The notes: generated by a model from the sequence alone, not told the origin. Positions 38,476-49,215 are shown, counted from the first letter of the stretch. The stretch is DNA of 59,875 bases from Photobacterium kishitanii (GCF_003026355.1 NZ_PYON01000023.1:1-59875); one strand, 5' to 3'. Numbers and translations are program-made.

Positions 38476-39456
38476 ATGTATCCATCAACTCGTTTTTCTG
38501 TCGCACCGATGCTGGATTGGACTGATCGTCATTGTCGTTACTTCCATCGTTTAATGAGTAAAAACGCGTTGTTGTACACTGAAATGGTGACAACAGGCGC
38601 GATTATTCATGGCAAAGGTGATTTTCTTGCTTATAACGAAGAAGAACATCCATTGGCACTACAACTCGGTGGTTCAAATCCGGCTGATCTTGCTCGTTGT
38701 GCTAAGTTGGCCGCTGAACGTGGTTACGATGAGATTAACTTAAATGTTGGTTGTCCATCAGATCGAGTACAAAACGGTATGTTTGGTGCGTGCCTGATGG
38801 GTGAAGCCGAGCTAGTAGCGCAATGTGTGGCAGCAATGCGAGAAGTGGCAGATATCCCCGTTACCGTTAAAACGCGTATTGGTATTGATGAACAAGATTC
38901 TTATGAGTTTTTAAGCCACTTTATTGCGACAGTTTCAGAGAAAGGCGGCTGTGATAATTTTATAATTCACGCGCGTAAAGCATGGTTAAAAGGCTTGAGC
39001 CCGAAAGAAAACCGTGAAATCCCGCCGTTAGATTACCCGCGCGTATATCAATTAAAGCAAGATTTCCCTCAATTAACGATGGCAATCAATGGTGGCATTA
39101 AAACCTTTGAAGAAATGGAACAACACCTGCAACATTTAGATGGCGTAATGGTGGGACGTGAGGCATACCAAAGTCCGTATTTAATGGCTGAAGTCGATCA
39201 GCGTTTATTTGGTAGTGATCGTCCAGTCATGAAACGTCGTGAAGTGGTTGAAGCTATGTATCCTTATATTGAGCGTCAATTAGCCAATGGATCATACTTA
39301 GGTCATATTACTCGTCATATGTTAGGTTTATTCCAAAGTATGCCTGGTGCACGTCAATGGCGTCGCTATATTAGTGAGAATGCACATAAGCCAGGTGCTG
39401 GTATTGAAGTGGTGCAACAAGCGTTAGCCAAAATTCCAGCTGAATTGGATGTGTAA
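38476..39456 (+). CDS. dusA: tRNA-dihydrouridine(20/20a) synthase DusA
   Basis: DusA reduces uridine 20 and 20a in the D-loop of tRNAs with FMN and NADPH. The protein has the TIM-barrel start [18 protein letters not shown], the active-site segment [21 protein letters not shown] with the catalytic cysteine, and [21 protein letters not shown]. The ATG at 38476 is preferred over that at 38407, because AAGGA lies upstream and the protein then starts near the conserved SVAPMLDW. In E. coli dusA is followed by pspG, as here. Confidence 0.95.
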   Translation: MYPSTRFSVAPMLDWTDRHCRYFHRLMSKNALLYTEMVTTGAIIHGKGDFLAYNEEEHPLALQLGGSNPADLARCAKLAAERGYDEINLNVGCPSDRVQNGMFGACLMGEAELVAQCVAAMREVADIPVTVKTRIGIDEQDSYEFLSHFIATVSEKGGCDNFIIHARKAWLKGLSPKENREIPPLDYPRVYQLKQDFPQLTMAINGGIKTFEEMEQHLQHLDGVMVGREAYQSPYLMAEVDQRLFGSDRPVMKRREVVEAMYPYIERQLANGSYLGHITRHMLGLFQSMPGARQWRRYISENAHKPGAGIEVVQQALAKIPAELDV

Positions 39457-39527
39457 CAGTATTATAATTTAATCTATTGATGTGGTGAATTTGACTGAGT
39501 GTTAGGTTAAATTAACGAATAAATGGT

Positions 39528-39560
39528 AAACGCCAATGCTTAATGTGTTGGCGTTTTTTT
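39528..39560 (+). terminator. terminator after dusA
   Basis: A 9-bp stem AAACGCCAA/TTGGCGTTT with an 11-nt loop, followed by a T-run. It separates dusA from pspG. Confidence 0.88.
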
Positions 39561-39598
39561 ATGTCCATGAAAAATAGAGTAAAATAATTAACTTAGAG

Positions 39599-39615
39599 TT
39601 GGCGTGAATTGTGCA
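39599..39615 (+). promoter_or_regulatory. sigma-54 promoter candidate of pspG
   Basis: TTGGCGTGAATTGTGCA has the invariant GG (-24) and GC (-12) with the right spacing and matches most other positions of the sigma-54 consensus. It lies 72 bp before pspG. In E. coli pspG is transcribed by sigma-54 with the activator PspF, so the site is expected here. Confidence 0.7.
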
Positions 39616-39686
39616 GTATTGTGGGTAATAATAAATCTAATGCTGTGGCGTCATATGGATGACGCAGTTAAATAAAAGGAATATCT

Positions 39687-39929
39687 ATGTTTGAGTTTCT
39701 GTTTTTAGTCGCTTTTACATTGGTGTTGGTATTTACCGGCGTCAGTCTGATTGGATTATTGATCGCAGTTGCAGCGGGGTTTGCAGTAATGGCGGTTGTT
39801 GGAATGTTGGGGTTAGTCTTTAAATTATTACCATGGATCATCGTTATTGCATTAGGTATTTGGTTCTTTCGTGAGCGTAATGCTGATAAGCAGCATCAAG
39901 AGCGAATGTCACGCCATCGCCGCTATTAA
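39687..39929 (+). CDS. pspG: phage shock protein G
   Basis: An 80-residue inner-membrane protein of the envelope stress response that helps to maintain the proton-motive force. It begins MFEFLFLVAFTLVLVFTGVSLIG, has two or three hydrophobic segments with KLLPW in the second half and a basic C-terminus (RHRRY). This is close to E. coli PspG in length and pattern. A sigma-54 site lies upstream. The other psp genes are elsewhere. Confidence 0.9.
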   Translation: MFEFLFLVAFTLVLVFTGVSLIGLLIAVAAGFAVMAVVGMLGLVFKLLPWIIVIALGIWFFRERNADKQHQERMSRHRRY

Positions 39930-40006
39930 CTGCAGTGTTTTTATACAGCATCTGATATAATTTTGTGCGATCAATTACATAAAATGATAAAGAGCGGAGA
40001 CTCGGC

Positions 40007-40633
40007 ATGAAAAAAGTGGTGCTTTCAGTTGCAGCAGCAATGACGCTAGCGGCAGCGCTTCCAGCCCAAGCTGATACCTTATTAGGTGTTAAAGTGGGTG
40101 CGGATGCATGGTTTACAAACGCAAAAGTAGATAGTCACAAAAGTGATGATGTTTCTCAATCTTACTACGCATCATTTGAACATTTTATTCCTCTCGTACC
40201 AAACGTAATGGTACGTTATAGCAATGTTGATACGGGTGATGTTGAGTTTGGGCAAAGTGATTTCACAGCTTACTATGAAATTCTTGATAACGATTTAGTG
40301 GCACTTGATTTAGGTGTAACTATGACTAAATTTGGCGCTGTTAGTATTCGTCATGGTGACAACTTTAATGATTGGCAACCAACGATTTATGGTAGTGCTG
40401 AACTGGGTATTCCAGCAACTCCACTAGCAGTATTTGCTCAAGCGAATGCGGGTAAGTATGACGGTACACGTTTGTTTGATGGCCAAGCTGGTGTGAAATA
40501 CACCTTAGGCTTAGTTGCAGCGGATCTTAATCTACGTGCGGGTTACCGTATGATGGATTACGATTTCAAAAAATCAACATCAGGTGATGTGAAACTTGAT
40601 GGTTGGTTTGCCGGTGTGGAAGTTGATTTTTAA
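40007..40633 (+). CDS. outer-membrane beta-barrel protein (TIGR04219-like)
   Basis: A 208-residue protein with a signal peptide (MKKVVLSVAAAMTLAAALPAQA) and a run of amphipathic strands with regular Tyr, Phe and Gly, ending in GWFAGVEVDF, the aromatic C-terminus of outer-membrane barrels. The beginning DTLLGVKVGADAWFT and general form fit the TIGR04219 family, common in Vibrionaceae. The ligand or role is not known. Codon use suggests fair expression. It ends at its own terminator. Confidence 0.8.
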   Translation: MKKVVLSVAAAMTLAAALPAQADTLLGVKVGADAWFTNAKVDSHKSDDVSQSYYASFEHFIPLVPNVMVRYSNVDTGDVEFGQSDFTAYYEILDNDLVALDLGVTMTKFGAVSIRHGDNFNDWQPTIYGSAELGIPATPLAVFAQANAGKYDGTRLFDGQAGVKYTLGLVAADLNLRAGYRMMDYDFKKSTSGDVKLDGWFAGVEVDF

Positions 40634-40668
40634 TTAACAGCTAACCCATATTCTGTGATCCAGTTATA

Positions 40669-40696
40669 AAACCACGATTATTTCGTGGTTTTTTTA
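40669..40696 (+). terminator. terminator after the outer-membrane protein gene
   Basis: A 9-bp stem AAACCACGA/TCGTGGTTT with a 5-nt loop, followed by a T-run. Confidence 0.9.
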
Positions 40697-40785
40697 TTGG
40701 CGTTAATTCAGTTTATGTACCACTTTTAAAGGTAAGCAAACTGATTATGTTAATGATGCATAATATCAGTATTAGGGGGGAGTAA

Positions 40786-41019
40786 ATGATGACATTGACT
40801 GAATTGAAACACCTATACGCTCACCAAGATCTTGTTGAAGCATTGGTCGAGCCATCGATTAATAGTGGTTATATTGTTGAATTTCGTCATCGGCGCGGTG
40901 GCTTAGTGCCTTTAACTGACATCTGCGGTAGTGAGCAGTGCTACGGTGATGTTGATAGCGCAACTCAGCAAGCATTTGAGGTTGGTTTTCAACAGGTTAG
41001 GATTGCTGACGAATATTAA
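40786..41019 (+). CDS. small conserved-type hypothetical protein
   Basis: A 77-residue acidic protein beginning MMTLTELKHLYAHQDLVEA, with two cysteines (ICGSEQC) and no signal peptide or membrane segment. GGGGGGAG before the ATG is an unusually strong ribosome binding site. Two ATG codons stand in tandem, so the start could be either. It is flanked by terminators, so it forms its own unit before cysJ. I cannot assign a function. Confidence 0.65.
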   Translation: MMTLTELKHLYAHQDLVEALVEPSINSGYIVEFRHRRGGLVPLTDICGSEQCYGDVDSATQQAFEVGFQQVRIADEY

Positions 41020-41045
41020 ATCCTCCTTATTTCCCCTTATTCAAA

Positions 41046-41078
41046 AACCAAAGAGCGTTCCAGCTGTTTGGTTTTTTT
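41046..41078 (+). terminator. terminator before cysJ
   Basis: AACCAAA and TTTGGTT enclose an inner hairpin-forming loop and are followed by a T-run. It ends the transcript of the small gene upstream. Confidence 0.75.
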
Positions 41079-41185
41079 ATGCGATTAACCTTACAAATGG
41101 TTATAAAACATTCTTATCTATTCTTTATTGTTATTACCGTAAATGGCTAATCTAACATAACGCAATGAATAGGGATCGTCGTGCT

Positions 41186-43006
41186 ATGTCAATTAATCAA
41201 CTATCAGCTTTAGCTAGCCCACTTAATGATCAACAAATAGATCAACTCAAGTTAGCTGCGGCAGAATCATCACCACAACAACTGGCTTGGATCAGTGGCT
41301 ATTTTTGGGGGTTGAGCCAATCTCAATCGCCAACAACGGCATCAGCTCCTGCGTCAAATGTTCTCGCTGCTGCAAAACCTGCGGGTAAATTAACCATTAT
41401 TTATGCTTCGCAAACTGGCAATGCTAAAGGGGTTGCTGAAGCGTTACAACAGCAAGCTCAAGCTCAAGCTCAAGATATTGCCGTTAAGCTGGTTTCTGCG
41501 GGGGATTTTAAAGGTAAAAACCTCACTAAAGAAACCCATGTTGTCATTGTTGCTTCAACACATGGAGAAGGTGAAGCCCCCGATGATGCAATTGAATTAC
41601 ATGAATTTTTACAATCAAAGAAAGCGCCTAAATTACCAGAGCTGCATTATGCCGTTATTGGTTTAGGTGATTCAAGTTATGAGTTTTTCTGCCAAACGGC
41701 CAAAGATTTTGATCACTATCTGGCTAAACTGGGTGCTCAACCAATGCTGGAACGGTTAGATTGTGATGTTGATTATGATGCTGCTGCGGCAGAGTGGCAG
41801 TTACAAGTATTAGAAAAAACCCAACAAACATTATCAATTGGTGAAGCTGAAGTAGTGCAGCTACCCGTGGGGCAACATCAGCCAGCGACTGCTGTTTATA
41901 ATAAACAGCATCCCTTTAGTGCTAGCTTATCTGTTAGTCAAAAAATCACTGGTCGCGGTTCCGATAAAGATGTCCGCCATATTGAAATCGACTTAGAGGA
42001 CTCAGGGTTAAGTTATCAACCCGGTGATGCTCTAGGAGTGTGGTATGACAATGATCCAACGTTAGTTGATGCCATTATTGCTAAGCTCGGACTGGCTGCT
42101 GAGAGTGAGGTTGACGTTGATACTGAAACATTAACCTTGCGTGATGCCTTGATCAGTAAATATGAAATTACCGCTGCTAATCCGCAATTTGTAATTCAAT
42201 ATGCAGAGATTTCTCAGAGTAAGAAATTGTTAAAGCTGGTGGCGGATAAAGCTAAATTACGCAGTTATGCGGCTAAGACTCAAATTATTGATGTGTTAGC
42301 AGAAAAGAAAGCCACGCTAACTGCTTGCCAATTCGTTGGCCTATTGCGTCGTTCTACACCGCGACTTTATTCTATTGCTTCAAGTCAACAAGAGGTGGGT
42401 GACGAAGTACATCTTACTGTGGGTGTGGTCGAATACCAGCATGGTGATATTCAACGTCAAGGTGGCGCTTCAAGCTTTTTAGCCCAGCGCTTAGAACAAG
42501 GTGGTGCAGTGAAAGTGTTTGTTGAAGCCAACAATAACTTTAAATTGCCTGCCGATGATAATACGCCAGTAATAATGATTGGTCCTGGGACAGGTATCGC
42601 ACCTTTTCGAGCTTTTATCCAAGAGCGAGATAATCGCGAAGCAGCAGGTAAAAACTGGTTATTCTTTGGTGATAGAACTTTTACTGAAGATTTTCTTTAT
42701 CAAGTTGAGTGGCAAAAGTATTTAAAGGCAGGGGTTGTGACGCAAATGGATGTGGCCTTTAGTCGTGATCAAGCTCAAAAAGTCTATGTTCAACAGCGTA
42801 TTTTAGAACAAGCTTCGCAAGTATGGCAGTGGCTACAACAAGGTGCGCATGTTTATGTTTGTGGGGATGCAACCCACATGGCAAAGGATGTTCATCAAGC
42901 ACTATTAACTGTCGTTGAGCAGCAAGGAAATCAAACACCACAACAAGCCGAGCAGTATCTCAATGAACTGCGTAAAACTAAGCGCTATCAAAGGGATGTG
43001 TACTAA
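41186..43006 (+). CDS. cysJ: sulfite reductase [NADPH] flavoprotein alpha subunit
   Basis: CysJ passes electrons from NADPH through FAD and FMN to the CysI haemoprotein. An N-terminal flavodoxin domain ([40 protein letters not shown]) is followed by the FAD domain (RLYSIASS) and the NADPH domain ([27 protein letters not shown]), ending KRYQRDVY. The ATG at 41186 fits better than one at 41165, since AGGGA lies upstream and [14 protein letters not shown] resembles the family start. A short CAAGCT repeat at about 41452-41475 encodes Ala-Gln repeats. cysI overlaps by one base. CysB control is expected. Confidence 0.96.
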   Translation: MSINQLSALASPLNDQQIDQLKLAAAESSPQQLAWISGYFWGLSQSQSPTTASAPASNVLAAAKPAGKLTIIYASQTGNAKGVAEALQQQAQAQAQDIAVKLVSAGDFKGKNLTKETHVVIVASTHGEGEAPDDAIELHEFLQSKKAPKLPELHYAVIGLGDSSYEFFCQTAKDFDHYLAKLGAQPMLERLDCDVDYDAAAAEWQLQVLEKTQQTLSIGEAEVVQLPVGQHQPATAVYNKQHPFSASLSVSQKITGRGSDKDVRHIEIDLEDSGLSYQPGDALGVWYDNDPTLVDAIIAKLGLAAESEVDVDTETLTLRDALISKYEITAANPQFVIQYAEISQSKKLLKLVADKAKLRSYAAKTQIIDVLAEKKATLTACQFVGLLRRSTPRLYSIASSQQEVGDEVHLTVGVVEYQHGDIQRQGGASSFLAQRLEQGGAVKVFVEANNNFKLPADDNTPVIMIGPGTGIAPFRAFIQERDNREAAGKNWLFFGDRTFTEDFLYQVEWQKYLKAGVVTQMDVAFSRDQAQKVYVQQRILEQASQVWQWLQQGAHVYVCGDATHMAKDVHQALLTVVEQQGNQTPQQAEQYLNELRKTKRYQRDVY

Positions 43007-44697
43007 TGACCGAGAAAAAATTATCAGATAACGAACGTTTAAAGCGCCAAAGTAATTTTCTTCGCGGCACCATAGAACAAGATCTCAGTGATAGGATCAC
43101 TGGTGGTTTTACGGCTGATAACTTTCAGTTAATTCGTTTTCATGGCATGTATCAACAAGATGATCGTGATATTCGTGCTGAACGCGCTAAACAAAAATTA
43201 GAACCCCTACAAAATGTGATGCTACGTGCACGTATGCCAGGTGGTGTGATCACGCCCAAACAATGGTTGGCGATTGATAAATTTGCTGATGAGCATACTT
43301 CATATGGCAGTATTCGTTTAACTACACGGCAAACGTTCCAATTTCATGGGGTACTAAAACCTGACATTAAATTAATGCACCAAACACTCAATAAGATTGG
43401 TATCGATTCAATTGCTACCGCGGGTGATGTTAACCGTAATGTGTTGTGTACGACTAATCCAGTTGAATCAGAATTACATCAGCAAGCTTATGAGTGGGCA
43501 AAAAAAATTAGTGAGCATCTGTTACCTAAAACCCGCGCTTATGCTGAAATTTGGCTTGATGGCGAAAAGTTAGAAACAACCGATGAAGAGCCAATTTTAG
43601 GCAGTAACTATTTACCGCGTAAGTTTAAAACCACAGTGGTTATTCCGCCGCAAAATGATGTTGATGTCCATGCGAATGATCTCAATTTTATTGCGATAGC
43701 TGATAATGGCAAATTGGTTGGGTTTAATGTTTTGGTTGGTGGGGGCCTTGCGATGACGCATGGTGATCATACTACTTATCCTCGTCGAGCTGATGATTTT
43801 GGGTTTGTAGCATTAGATAAAACCCTCGATGTTGCAGCGGCGGTGGTAACAACGCAACGTGATTGGGGTAACCGTTCAAATCGTAAAAATGCTAAGACTA
43901 AATATACCCTTGATCGGGTTGGGGTTGAGGTATTTAAAGCGGAAGTTGAGCAACGCGCAGGTATTAAATTTGCAGATAGCCGTCCGTATGAGTTTACCGA
44001 TCGTGGTGATCGTATTGGTTGGGTAGAAGGCATTGATGGTAAACATCATTTGGCGTTGTTCATTGAAAATGGCCGTTTGCTTGATTATCCCAATAAACCG
44101 CTAAAAACAGGGGTGGCAGAAATTGCGAAGGTTCATGGTGGTGATTTTAGAATGACCGCCAACCAAAACTTGATTGTTGCTGGGGTGTTAGCAAAAGACA
44201 AAGCCAAGATCGAGAAGATCGCGCGTGATCATGGTTTGATGGATGATAGTGTTAGTGAACAACGTAAAAATTCAATGGCATGTGTTTCTTTACCAACTTG
44301 TCCATTAGCAATGGCAGAGGCAGAGCGTTTCTTACCTGAATTCGTTACTGATGTTGAAGCGGTGTTGGCTAAGCATGGGTTAGCTCAGGATGAGAATATT
44401 ATTCTGCGGGTAACAGGGTGTCCTAATGGCTGTGGACGGGCAATGCTGGCAGAAATAGGTTTAGTTGGTAAAGCTCCTGGGCGATATAACTTGCATTTAG
44501 GCGGTAATCGTAATGGTACTCGAGTACCGAAAATGTATCGTGAGAATATTACCGTTGCCCAGATTATGGCTGAAATTGATAGTTTAGTTGGACGTTGGGC
44601 TACAGAGCGTCAACGTAATGAAGACTTTGGTGATTTCACTATTCGTAGTGGCATCATTGATGAAGTAAAAATATCGATGAGGGATTTCTATGCCTAA
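43006..44697 (+). CDS. cysI: sulfite reductase [NADPH] haemoprotein beta subunit
   Basis: CysI reduces sulfite to sulfide with a coupled sirohaem and [4Fe-4S] cluster. The cluster ligands C426, C432, C472 and C476 are in [12 protein letters not shown] and TGCPNGCGR. The N-terminal ferredoxin-like repeat and the sirohaem-binding arginine-rich stretches are present. Length (563 aa) is close to the E. coli protein (570). Translation starts in the ATG that overlaps the cysJ stop (TAATG), so the two subunits are coupled. The sirohaem comes from CysG, encoded at 52360-53775. Confidence 0.97.
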   Translation: MTEKKLSDNERLKRQSNFLRGTIEQDLSDRITGGFTADNFQLIRFHGMYQQDDRDIRAERAKQKLEPLQNVMLRARMPGGVITPKQWLAIDKFADEHTSYGSIRLTTRQTFQFHGVLKPDIKLMHQTLNKIGIDSIATAGDVNRNVLCTTNPVESELHQQAYEWAKKISEHLLPKTRAYAEIWLDGEKLETTDEEPILGSNYLPRKFKTTVVIPPQNDVDVHANDLNFIAIADNGKLVGFNVLVGGGLAMTHGDHTTYPRRADDFGFVALDKTLDVAAAVVTTQRDWGNRSNRKNAKTKYTLDRVGVEVFKAEVEQRAGIKFADSRPYEFTDRGDRIGWVEGIDGKHHLALFIENGRLLDYPNKPLKTGVAEIAKVHGGDFRMTANQNLIVAGVLAKDKAKIEKIARDHGLMDDSVSEQRKNSMACVSLPTCPLAMAEAERFLPEFVTDVEAVLAKHGLAQDENIILRVTGCPNGCGRAMLAEIGLVGKAPGRYNLHLGGNRNGTRVPKMYRENITVAQIMAEIDSLVGRWATERQRNEDFGDFTIRSGIIDEVKISMRDFYA

Positions 44698-45454
44698 ATT
44701 TCAACTGGCTGAGTTACTTGAACTGCCAAAAGTGAGTCAAATTATTCAGCTGGCTGAAATTAATGCCATGCTGGAAACCATGACTGCACAACAACGAGTG
44801 CAGTGGGCACTGGATAACCTTGAAGGGGAGTTTGCGTTAGCATCAAGTTTTGGCATTCAATCCGCAGTAATGTTGCATTTAGTGACTGCAGCGAAGGCTG
44901 ATATTGCCGTCGTGCTCACTGATACGGGGTATTTATTTACCGAGACTTATCAGTTTATTGATCGCTTAACTGAGCAACTTAATTTAAATCTACATATTTA
45001 TCGTGCTCAACATAGTGCTGCGTGGCAAGAAGCTCGTTATGGCCAATTATGGTTGCAAGGGGTTGAAGGCATTAAGCAATATAATCAGTTAAATAAAGTT
45101 GAACCGATGCAACGAGCATTGAATGAGCTTAATGTTGGCACTTGGTTTTCAGGATTGCGCCGCGAGCAGGCTGATTCGCGAGCAACATTACCAGTATTAG
45201 CTATTCAAAATGGACGGTTTAAGTTTTTACCCGTGATTGATTGGACCAATGAAGATATTGATGCTTATTTGCAGCTGCATGGCTTACCTTATCACCCATT
45301 AAAACAACAAGATTATTTGTCAGTTGGTGATATTCATACCACCGTTAAATGGCAACCTGGGATGACCGAACAAGAAACGCGTTTTTTTGGTCTTAAACGT
45401 GAGTGTGGCTTACATGAAGATAATGATACTGAATCACATGGTTCTGGAATTTAA
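44690..45454 (+). CDS. cysH: phosphoadenylyl-sulfate (PAPS) reductase
   Basis: CysH reduces PAPS to sulfite and PAP with thioredoxin. The 254-residue protein has the PP-loop-like [14 protein letters not shown], the RREQADSR loop and the catalytic KRECGLH with C239. The two cysteine pairs of plant-type APS reductases are absent, which supports PAPS as substrate and fits the presence of cysC. It overlaps cysI by 8 bp. PAP formed here is removed by CysQ. Confidence 0.96.
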   Translation: MPKFQLAELLELPKVSQIIQLAEINAMLETMTAQQRVQWALDNLEGEFALASSFGIQSAVMLHLVTAAKADIAVVLTDTGYLFTETYQFIDRLTEQLNLNLHIYRAQHSAAWQEARYGQLWLQGVEGIKQYNQLNKVEPMQRALNELNVGTWFSGLRREQADSRATLPVLAIQNGRFKFLPVIDWTNEDIDAYLQLHGLPYHPLKQQDYLSVGDIHTTVKWQPGMTEQETRFFGLKRECGLHEDNDTESHGSGI

Positions 45455-45484
45455 GCTAATTATAAGTTTGGATCTTCAATAAAA

Positions 45485-45514
45485 AACAAGGCAGCGTGTA
45501 GACGCTGCCTTGTT
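45485..45514. terminator. terminator between convergent cysH and the DUF2780 gene
   Basis: A 13-bp stem AACAAGGCAGCGT/ACGCTGCCTTGTT with a 4-nt loop. An A-run on the left serves the minus-strand gene; T residues on the right serve cysH. Confidence 0.9.
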
Positions 45515-45530
45515 AGTTTTGAGGCTGATA

Positions 45531-46016
45531 TTATTTTGCAGCAGGTGCCCACACTTTATCTAATGCGCCTAAAAGGGCGTTACTAGCACCTTGTTGGCCT
45601 AAGAATTGGGTGATAACTGGAATGAATTTATTAATCATACTTGGATCCATACCTAATACTGAGAATACTTTATCAATATTAGCTTGGTTACTGAGTAATT
45701 GACCTAAACCCAATGGTAGTGAGTCTGTTAGCTTTTCAGCACCAGGGATCAGTTTTGCAAGTTCATTGCCTTGTGGGCCTGAAAGTTGGCTGGCCGCTAA
45801 ACCTAATAGTGCACCCGCACCACCGGCAGCTTGTTCTGGCTTAACACCAAGCTCAGAAATAAGTGTTTTTGTCAGTGGGTTTTGTGCCACTTGACTTACT
45901 ACTTGATCGGCACTTTCGCCACCAAAAATATCAGACAGGCTAAAAGCGTAGCTCATGGTGCTTGATGATAACAATGCAACCGCTGCGAGAGTCGTGACGA
46001 TACGACGTTTTTTCAT
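45531..46016 (-). CDS. DUF2780 family exported protein
   Basis: A 161-residue protein with a signal peptide (MKKRRIVTTLAAVALLSSSTMSYA). The mature part is Gly/Ala/Leu/Gln-rich (AAGGAGALLGLAASQL, QFLGQQGASNALLGAL) with several short amphipathic helices. It matches the DUF2780 or VcgC/VcgE type known from vibrios; the function is not established. Each flank has a terminator, so it stands alone. Confidence 0.75.
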   Translation of the reverse strand: MKKRRIVTTLAAVALLSSSTMSYAFSLSDIFGGESADQVVSQVAQNPLTKTLISELGVKPEQAAGGAGALLGLAASQLSGPQGNELAKLIPGAEKLTDSLPLGLGQLLSNQANIDKVFSVLGMDPSMINKFIPVITQFLGQQGASNALLGALDKVWAPAAK

Positions 46017-46147
46017 TAGGAGACTCCTTAGTAAAGATAAATACCGAAGTCTTTAAAATCAGAAATTGACTCGGGTATGTCAATCCTAGTGAAGATTTGT
46101 CTGGTTGCAATGCTTTTTTATTGGTTGGGTAATTTTGCAACTATAAA

Positions 46148-46170
46148 AAACGGCGCTATTAGCGCCGTTT
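46148..46170 (-). terminator. terminator after fklB
   Basis: A 10-bp stem AAACGGCGCT/AGCGCCGTTT with a 3-nt loop. The run of A to its left is the T-tract on the minus strand. Confidence 0.88.
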
Positions 46171-46194
46171 ATCTATTGGTTCAAACTTGATATC

Positions 46195-46815
46195 TTATAG
46201 AATATCTAATAGTTCTACTTCAAATACTAGTGCTGCGTACGGAGGGATTGCAGCACCTGCGCCGCGCTCACCGTAAGCAAGGTCTTGTGGAATAGATAGT
46301 TTCCACTTAGAACCTACAGGCATCATCTGAAGAGCTTCAACCCAACCAGCGATAACGCCAGTTACAGGGAATTCTGCAGGTTGACCACGAGATACAGAGC
46401 TGTCAAAAACAGTGCCATCTGTTAGCATACCGTGGTAATGAACACGTACTTGCTTGTCAGAAGTAGGGATTTCACCGTTACCTTCAACTAGAACTTCGTA
46501 TTGAAGACCAGAATCAGTTACTGTAACTTCTGCACGCTTTGCATTTTCAGCTAAGAATGCTTCGCCATCAGCAGCAGCTAGTTTAGCTTGCTCTTGACGT
46601 GCAGCGTCTGCTGCTGTGTGAAGTTCACGCAGTGCATTGTTGATTTCGTCAACTTCGATTTCTGGCATCTCGCCAGCAAGAGAAGCTGCAATACCTTTAG
46701 CAATTGCTGCTACGTTTAGGCCTTCAAGACCACTTTGTGCTAGTTGTTGGCCCATTTGTAGACCAATACCGTAGCTTGCTTTAGTCTCAACTGTATCTAG
46801 TTTAACGTCAGACAT
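46195..46815 (-). CDS. fklB: FKBP-type peptidyl-prolyl isomerase FklB
   Basis: A 206-residue isomerase with an N-terminal helical dimerisation domain ([14 protein letters not shown] to about residue 90) and a C-terminal FKBP domain ([64 protein letters not shown]). It has no signal peptide, as in E. coli FklB. The start at [10 protein letters not shown] is preferred over an in-frame ATG 9 bp upstream. It is divergent from the ytfB-like gene; in E. coli fklB and ytfB are also neighbours. Confidence 0.94.
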   Translation of the reverse strand: MSDVKLDTVETKASYGIGLQMGQQLAQSGLEGLNVAAIAKGIAASLAGEMPEIEVDEINNALRELHTAADAARQEQAKLAAADGEAFLAENAKRAEVTVTDSGLQYEVLVEGNGEIPTSDKQVRVHYHGMLTDGTVFDSSVSRGQPAEFPVTGVIAGWVEALQMMPVGSKWKLSIPQDLAYGERGAGAAIPPYAALVFEVELLDIL

Positions 46816-46939
46816 TATTGTCATCTCTTAATGTAGAATGAATTAAAGTAAGCAGGATAACAGTTTCGCCCCCATCGGGTAAATGTTTGTAACTAATATT
46901 CGCTAATTGCGTGACATATGAAGCTTTGGAGTGCTGTAT

Positions 46940-47800
46940 ATGGGAAAGGTAAATCGCCGTTCAAATAAAAAAAACGGCCGCCGTCAACCGCCAGTAAAAT
47001 TAAACATTGGCGCGATGAAGGCAAAGTGCTGTGAGCGTATATCTGGCGTTGGTCAGGTATGGCAGCGTTTTCCACGCTTTCATCGCTGGGCATTAATCAT
47101 TTTAATTCCGATATTTATTGGAGTGTTAATGTTGCCATCAGCGAAGGAATTAGAAGGAGGAGCGGATAGCGTGCCGATGCGACGTAATATCTCACTTAAC
47201 TTAGATAATAGTGATGTTGCTAGCCAATTAACCTCTGGTCCTAATATTCAGGCAGAAAATAATCCTGATGGTAGTAGTAAGCAAGGTGTGGTTAAACGTA
47301 CCGATGTGGTATTAGATAGCGCTGATATTAAAGAAGACGCAGGAATGAAAGCTGCTGGTGGTATGGAAGATCGTGGTCCGGCACCTGAGCGAAAACCAAT
47401 GACATCAAAAATCTACCCGATTAATGGTGGTAAGGTCTATACCATTGATACTACGACTCATAAACCGGTAGTGGTATCACAAGCTGCTCAGCCTCAAGTG
47501 CAACCTGCATCCGTGGTAGCGACACAACCGGCAGGTATTGCAGGCAAGTGGTACAGTTTGAAAGTACCGGCAGGAGAAACCTTAGCCAATATTTTCCGTG
47601 ATAAGGATTTACCGTTAGGTGATCTTTATGCAATGGCGAATATTGAAGGGGCAGGTAGGCCAATTAGTCGTATTCAAGCCGGACAAACGTTGCGTTATCG
47701 TCAGAATAGCCAAGGTAAAATTGATGGCTTACAAATTCAAGGTAATGGTATTTCTGTTTCTTATGCAAGAAATGCAAATGGACGTTTTTACCGTCAATAA
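46940..47800 (+). CDS. ytfB: OapA/YtfB family cell-envelope protein
   Basis: A protein with a basic cytoplasmic start (MGKVNRRSNKKNGRRQ), one transmembrane segment at about 53-69 (ALIILIPIFIGVLMLP), a low-complexity periplasmic linker and a C-terminal OapA/LysM-like domain (WYSLKVPAGETLANIFRDKDLPLGDLYAM to the end). In E. coli YtfB locates to the division septum and binds glycans; in Haemophilus OapA affects colony opacity. The ATG at 46940 has GGAG 8 nt upstream. It is divergent from fklB. Confidence 0.85.
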   Translation: MGKVNRRSNKKNGRRQPPVKLNIGAMKAKCCERISGVGQVWQRFPRFHRWALIILIPIFIGVLMLPSAKELEGGADSVPMRRNISLNLDNSDVASQLTSGPNIQAENNPDGSSKQGVVKRTDVVLDSADIKEDAGMKAAGGMEDRGPAPERKPMTSKIYPINGGKVYTIDTTTHKPVVVSQAAQPQVQPASVVATQPAGIAGKWYSLKVPAGETLANIFRDKDLPLGDLYAMANIEGAGRPISRIQAGQTLRYRQNSQGKIDGLQIQGNGISVSYARNANGRFYRQ

Positions 47801-47829
47801 GCTGATTGTGATTGCATGCTAAATAAACG

Positions 47830-47878
47830 AGCCGCCAGTGATTTATTCTTAGTCGTAATAAGATGAATCTCGGCGGCT
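47830..47878. terminator. long hairpin between convergent ytfB and the EamA gene
   Basis: AGCCGCC (47830-47836) pairs with GGCGGCT (47872-47878), and the loop can extend the stem with GATTTATTCTTA against TAAGATGAATC. A moderate T-rich stretch follows on the plus strand. Confidence 0.6.
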
Positions 47879-47887
47879 TGTTAGTTT

Positions 47888-48754
47888 TTAATCATGAATC
47901 AATCTATCTTTGGTGCGACGACTCTTTGGCCAGGGAGCCATTGGTATAATAATCAGCAGGATCCCTAACCCAGTGAGGAGATCGGGTGTTTCGTTAAACC
48001 AGAGGTAACCAAAGATAGCGACGAAGATCAGTCCTGAATATTCTGCAAGACCAATTTTATAGGTCTCACTTTGCCGATAAGCTGCAACACAACACCCCTG
48101 ATAACCTAAAGTAAATAATGCACTGGCTGCGATCAATAACCATTGTTGAGGCACTAATGGTTGCCAAAATTGATAAGCGAATAGGCTTGATACTGGTAAT
48201 GATAAAATCCCCGTCCAAAATAATGTACTGATAACTGGTTGCTGCGGGGGAAGTTTACGAACTAAAACATTATAGAGCGCTAATGTCGACGCTGTGCCTA
48301 AAGCTGCAAATGCAGCCCAATGAAATTGATCGGGCCGTAACACGATCACAATGCCGATAAACCCAATCGCTGTCGCCAACACTTTCTGTTTATTTGGGCG
48401 TTCGCCTAAAATAACCATTGAGAGTGGTAGCATTAATAATGGCGCGGCATAAAACAGTGCATTTGCGGTCGCTAGTGGTAAATAGGTTAGAGCGATCAGT
48501 AACATGCCACTCCCCGCTAACACCAGATGGGCACGAATAGCATTGATTTTCCAATGACCAATATCACGCTGGGCAGTGGGTAATCGCAACCATAGCGGTG
48601 TAATAAGGAGCACACTTAATAATTGGCGAATAAACATATATTGAAATGCCGATACGCTACCGTTTAATAGTTTTACTGCTACATCAGATAACGATGACGA
48701 TAAATTACCGCAAATTAAAATAGCAATACCTATTGAAACGGCAGACCAGCGCAT
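47888..48754 (-). CDS. EamA-family (DMT superfamily) transporter
   Basis: A 288-residue inner-membrane protein with about ten hydrophobic segments in two EamA repeats. The first holds SAFQYMFIRQLLSVLLI and the second KIGLAEYSGLIFVAIFGYLWFNE. Relatives export amino acids, metabolites or take up various small compounds, and the substrate cannot be read from the sequence. The ATG overlaps the stop of the preceding acetyltransferase gene, so the two are co-transcribed. Confidence 0.85.
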   Translation of the reverse strand: MRWSAVSIGIAILICGNLSSSLSDVAVKLLNGSVSAFQYMFIRQLLSVLLITPLWLRLPTAQRDIGHWKINAIRAHLVLAGSGMLLIALTYLPLATANALFYAAPLLMLPLSMVILGERPNKQKVLATAIGFIGIVIVLRPDQFHWAAFAALGTASTLALYNVLVRKLPPQQPVISTLFWTGILSLPVSSLFAYQFWQPLVPQQWLLIAASALFTLGYQGCCVAAYRQSETYKIGLAEYSGLIFVAIFGYLWFNETPDLLTGLGILLIIIPMAPWPKSRRTKDRLIHD

Positions 48755-49215
48755 TACATGGGCTCTTGTAATCGTTGCATGTCGACGTGAGGAATACCGT
48801 CTTCAAGATACATCTCAGAGGTTTGAGTAAAACCATGTGAACGATAGAATTCAATCAAATACTGTTGAGCACCGATTTCAATCAGTTGCTGTGGCCAAAT
48901 TTCTTCAGCTTGGGCTAATCCTTGACGCAGTAATTGATGGCCTAAACCCGATTTACGTTGGCTTGGGGTAACCACAACTCGGCCAATACTGACATTATCA
49001 TAAGTCACTCCTGGGGCTAATAAACGTAGGTATGCGACTAATTCATTGTTAACGTAACCGAGTAAGTGAAAAACATTCTCTGCGCGATCATGATCATCAA
49101 GATCAGGATAAACACAATTTTGTTCAACCCCAAATACATCAGAACGTAGCTTTAAGAGATCATAAAGCTGATGGGTAGTGAGTTGCTCAAAGGTTAAACA
49201 TTGCCAAGTCGTCAT
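48754..49215 (-). CDS. GNAT acetyltransferase, ElaA type
   Basis: A 153-residue acetyl-CoA-dependent acyltransferase. It begins MTTWQCLTFEQLTTHQLYDLLKLRSDVFGVEQNCVYPDLD, the hallmark of ElaA, and has the acetyl-CoA loop QRKSGLGHQLL. The ATG at 49215 with AAGGAA upstream is chosen over one at 49281, which would add 22 unrelated residues. The substrate is unknown. It overlaps the EamA gene by one base. Confidence 0.87.
   Translation of the reverse strand: MTTWQCLTFEQLTTHQLYDLLKLRSDVFGVEQNCVYPDLDDHDRAENVFHLLGYVNNELVAYLRLLAPGVTYDNVSIGRVVVTPSQRKSGLGHQLLRQGLAQAEEIWPQQLIEIGAQQYLIEFYRSHGFTQTSEMYLEDGIPHVDMQRLQEPM

Noticed and set aside
41452..41475. CAAGCT hexamer repeat in cysJ as a phase-variation site
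   Set aside because: The unit is six bases long, so changes in copy number keep the frame; it only alters an Ala-Gln stretch.
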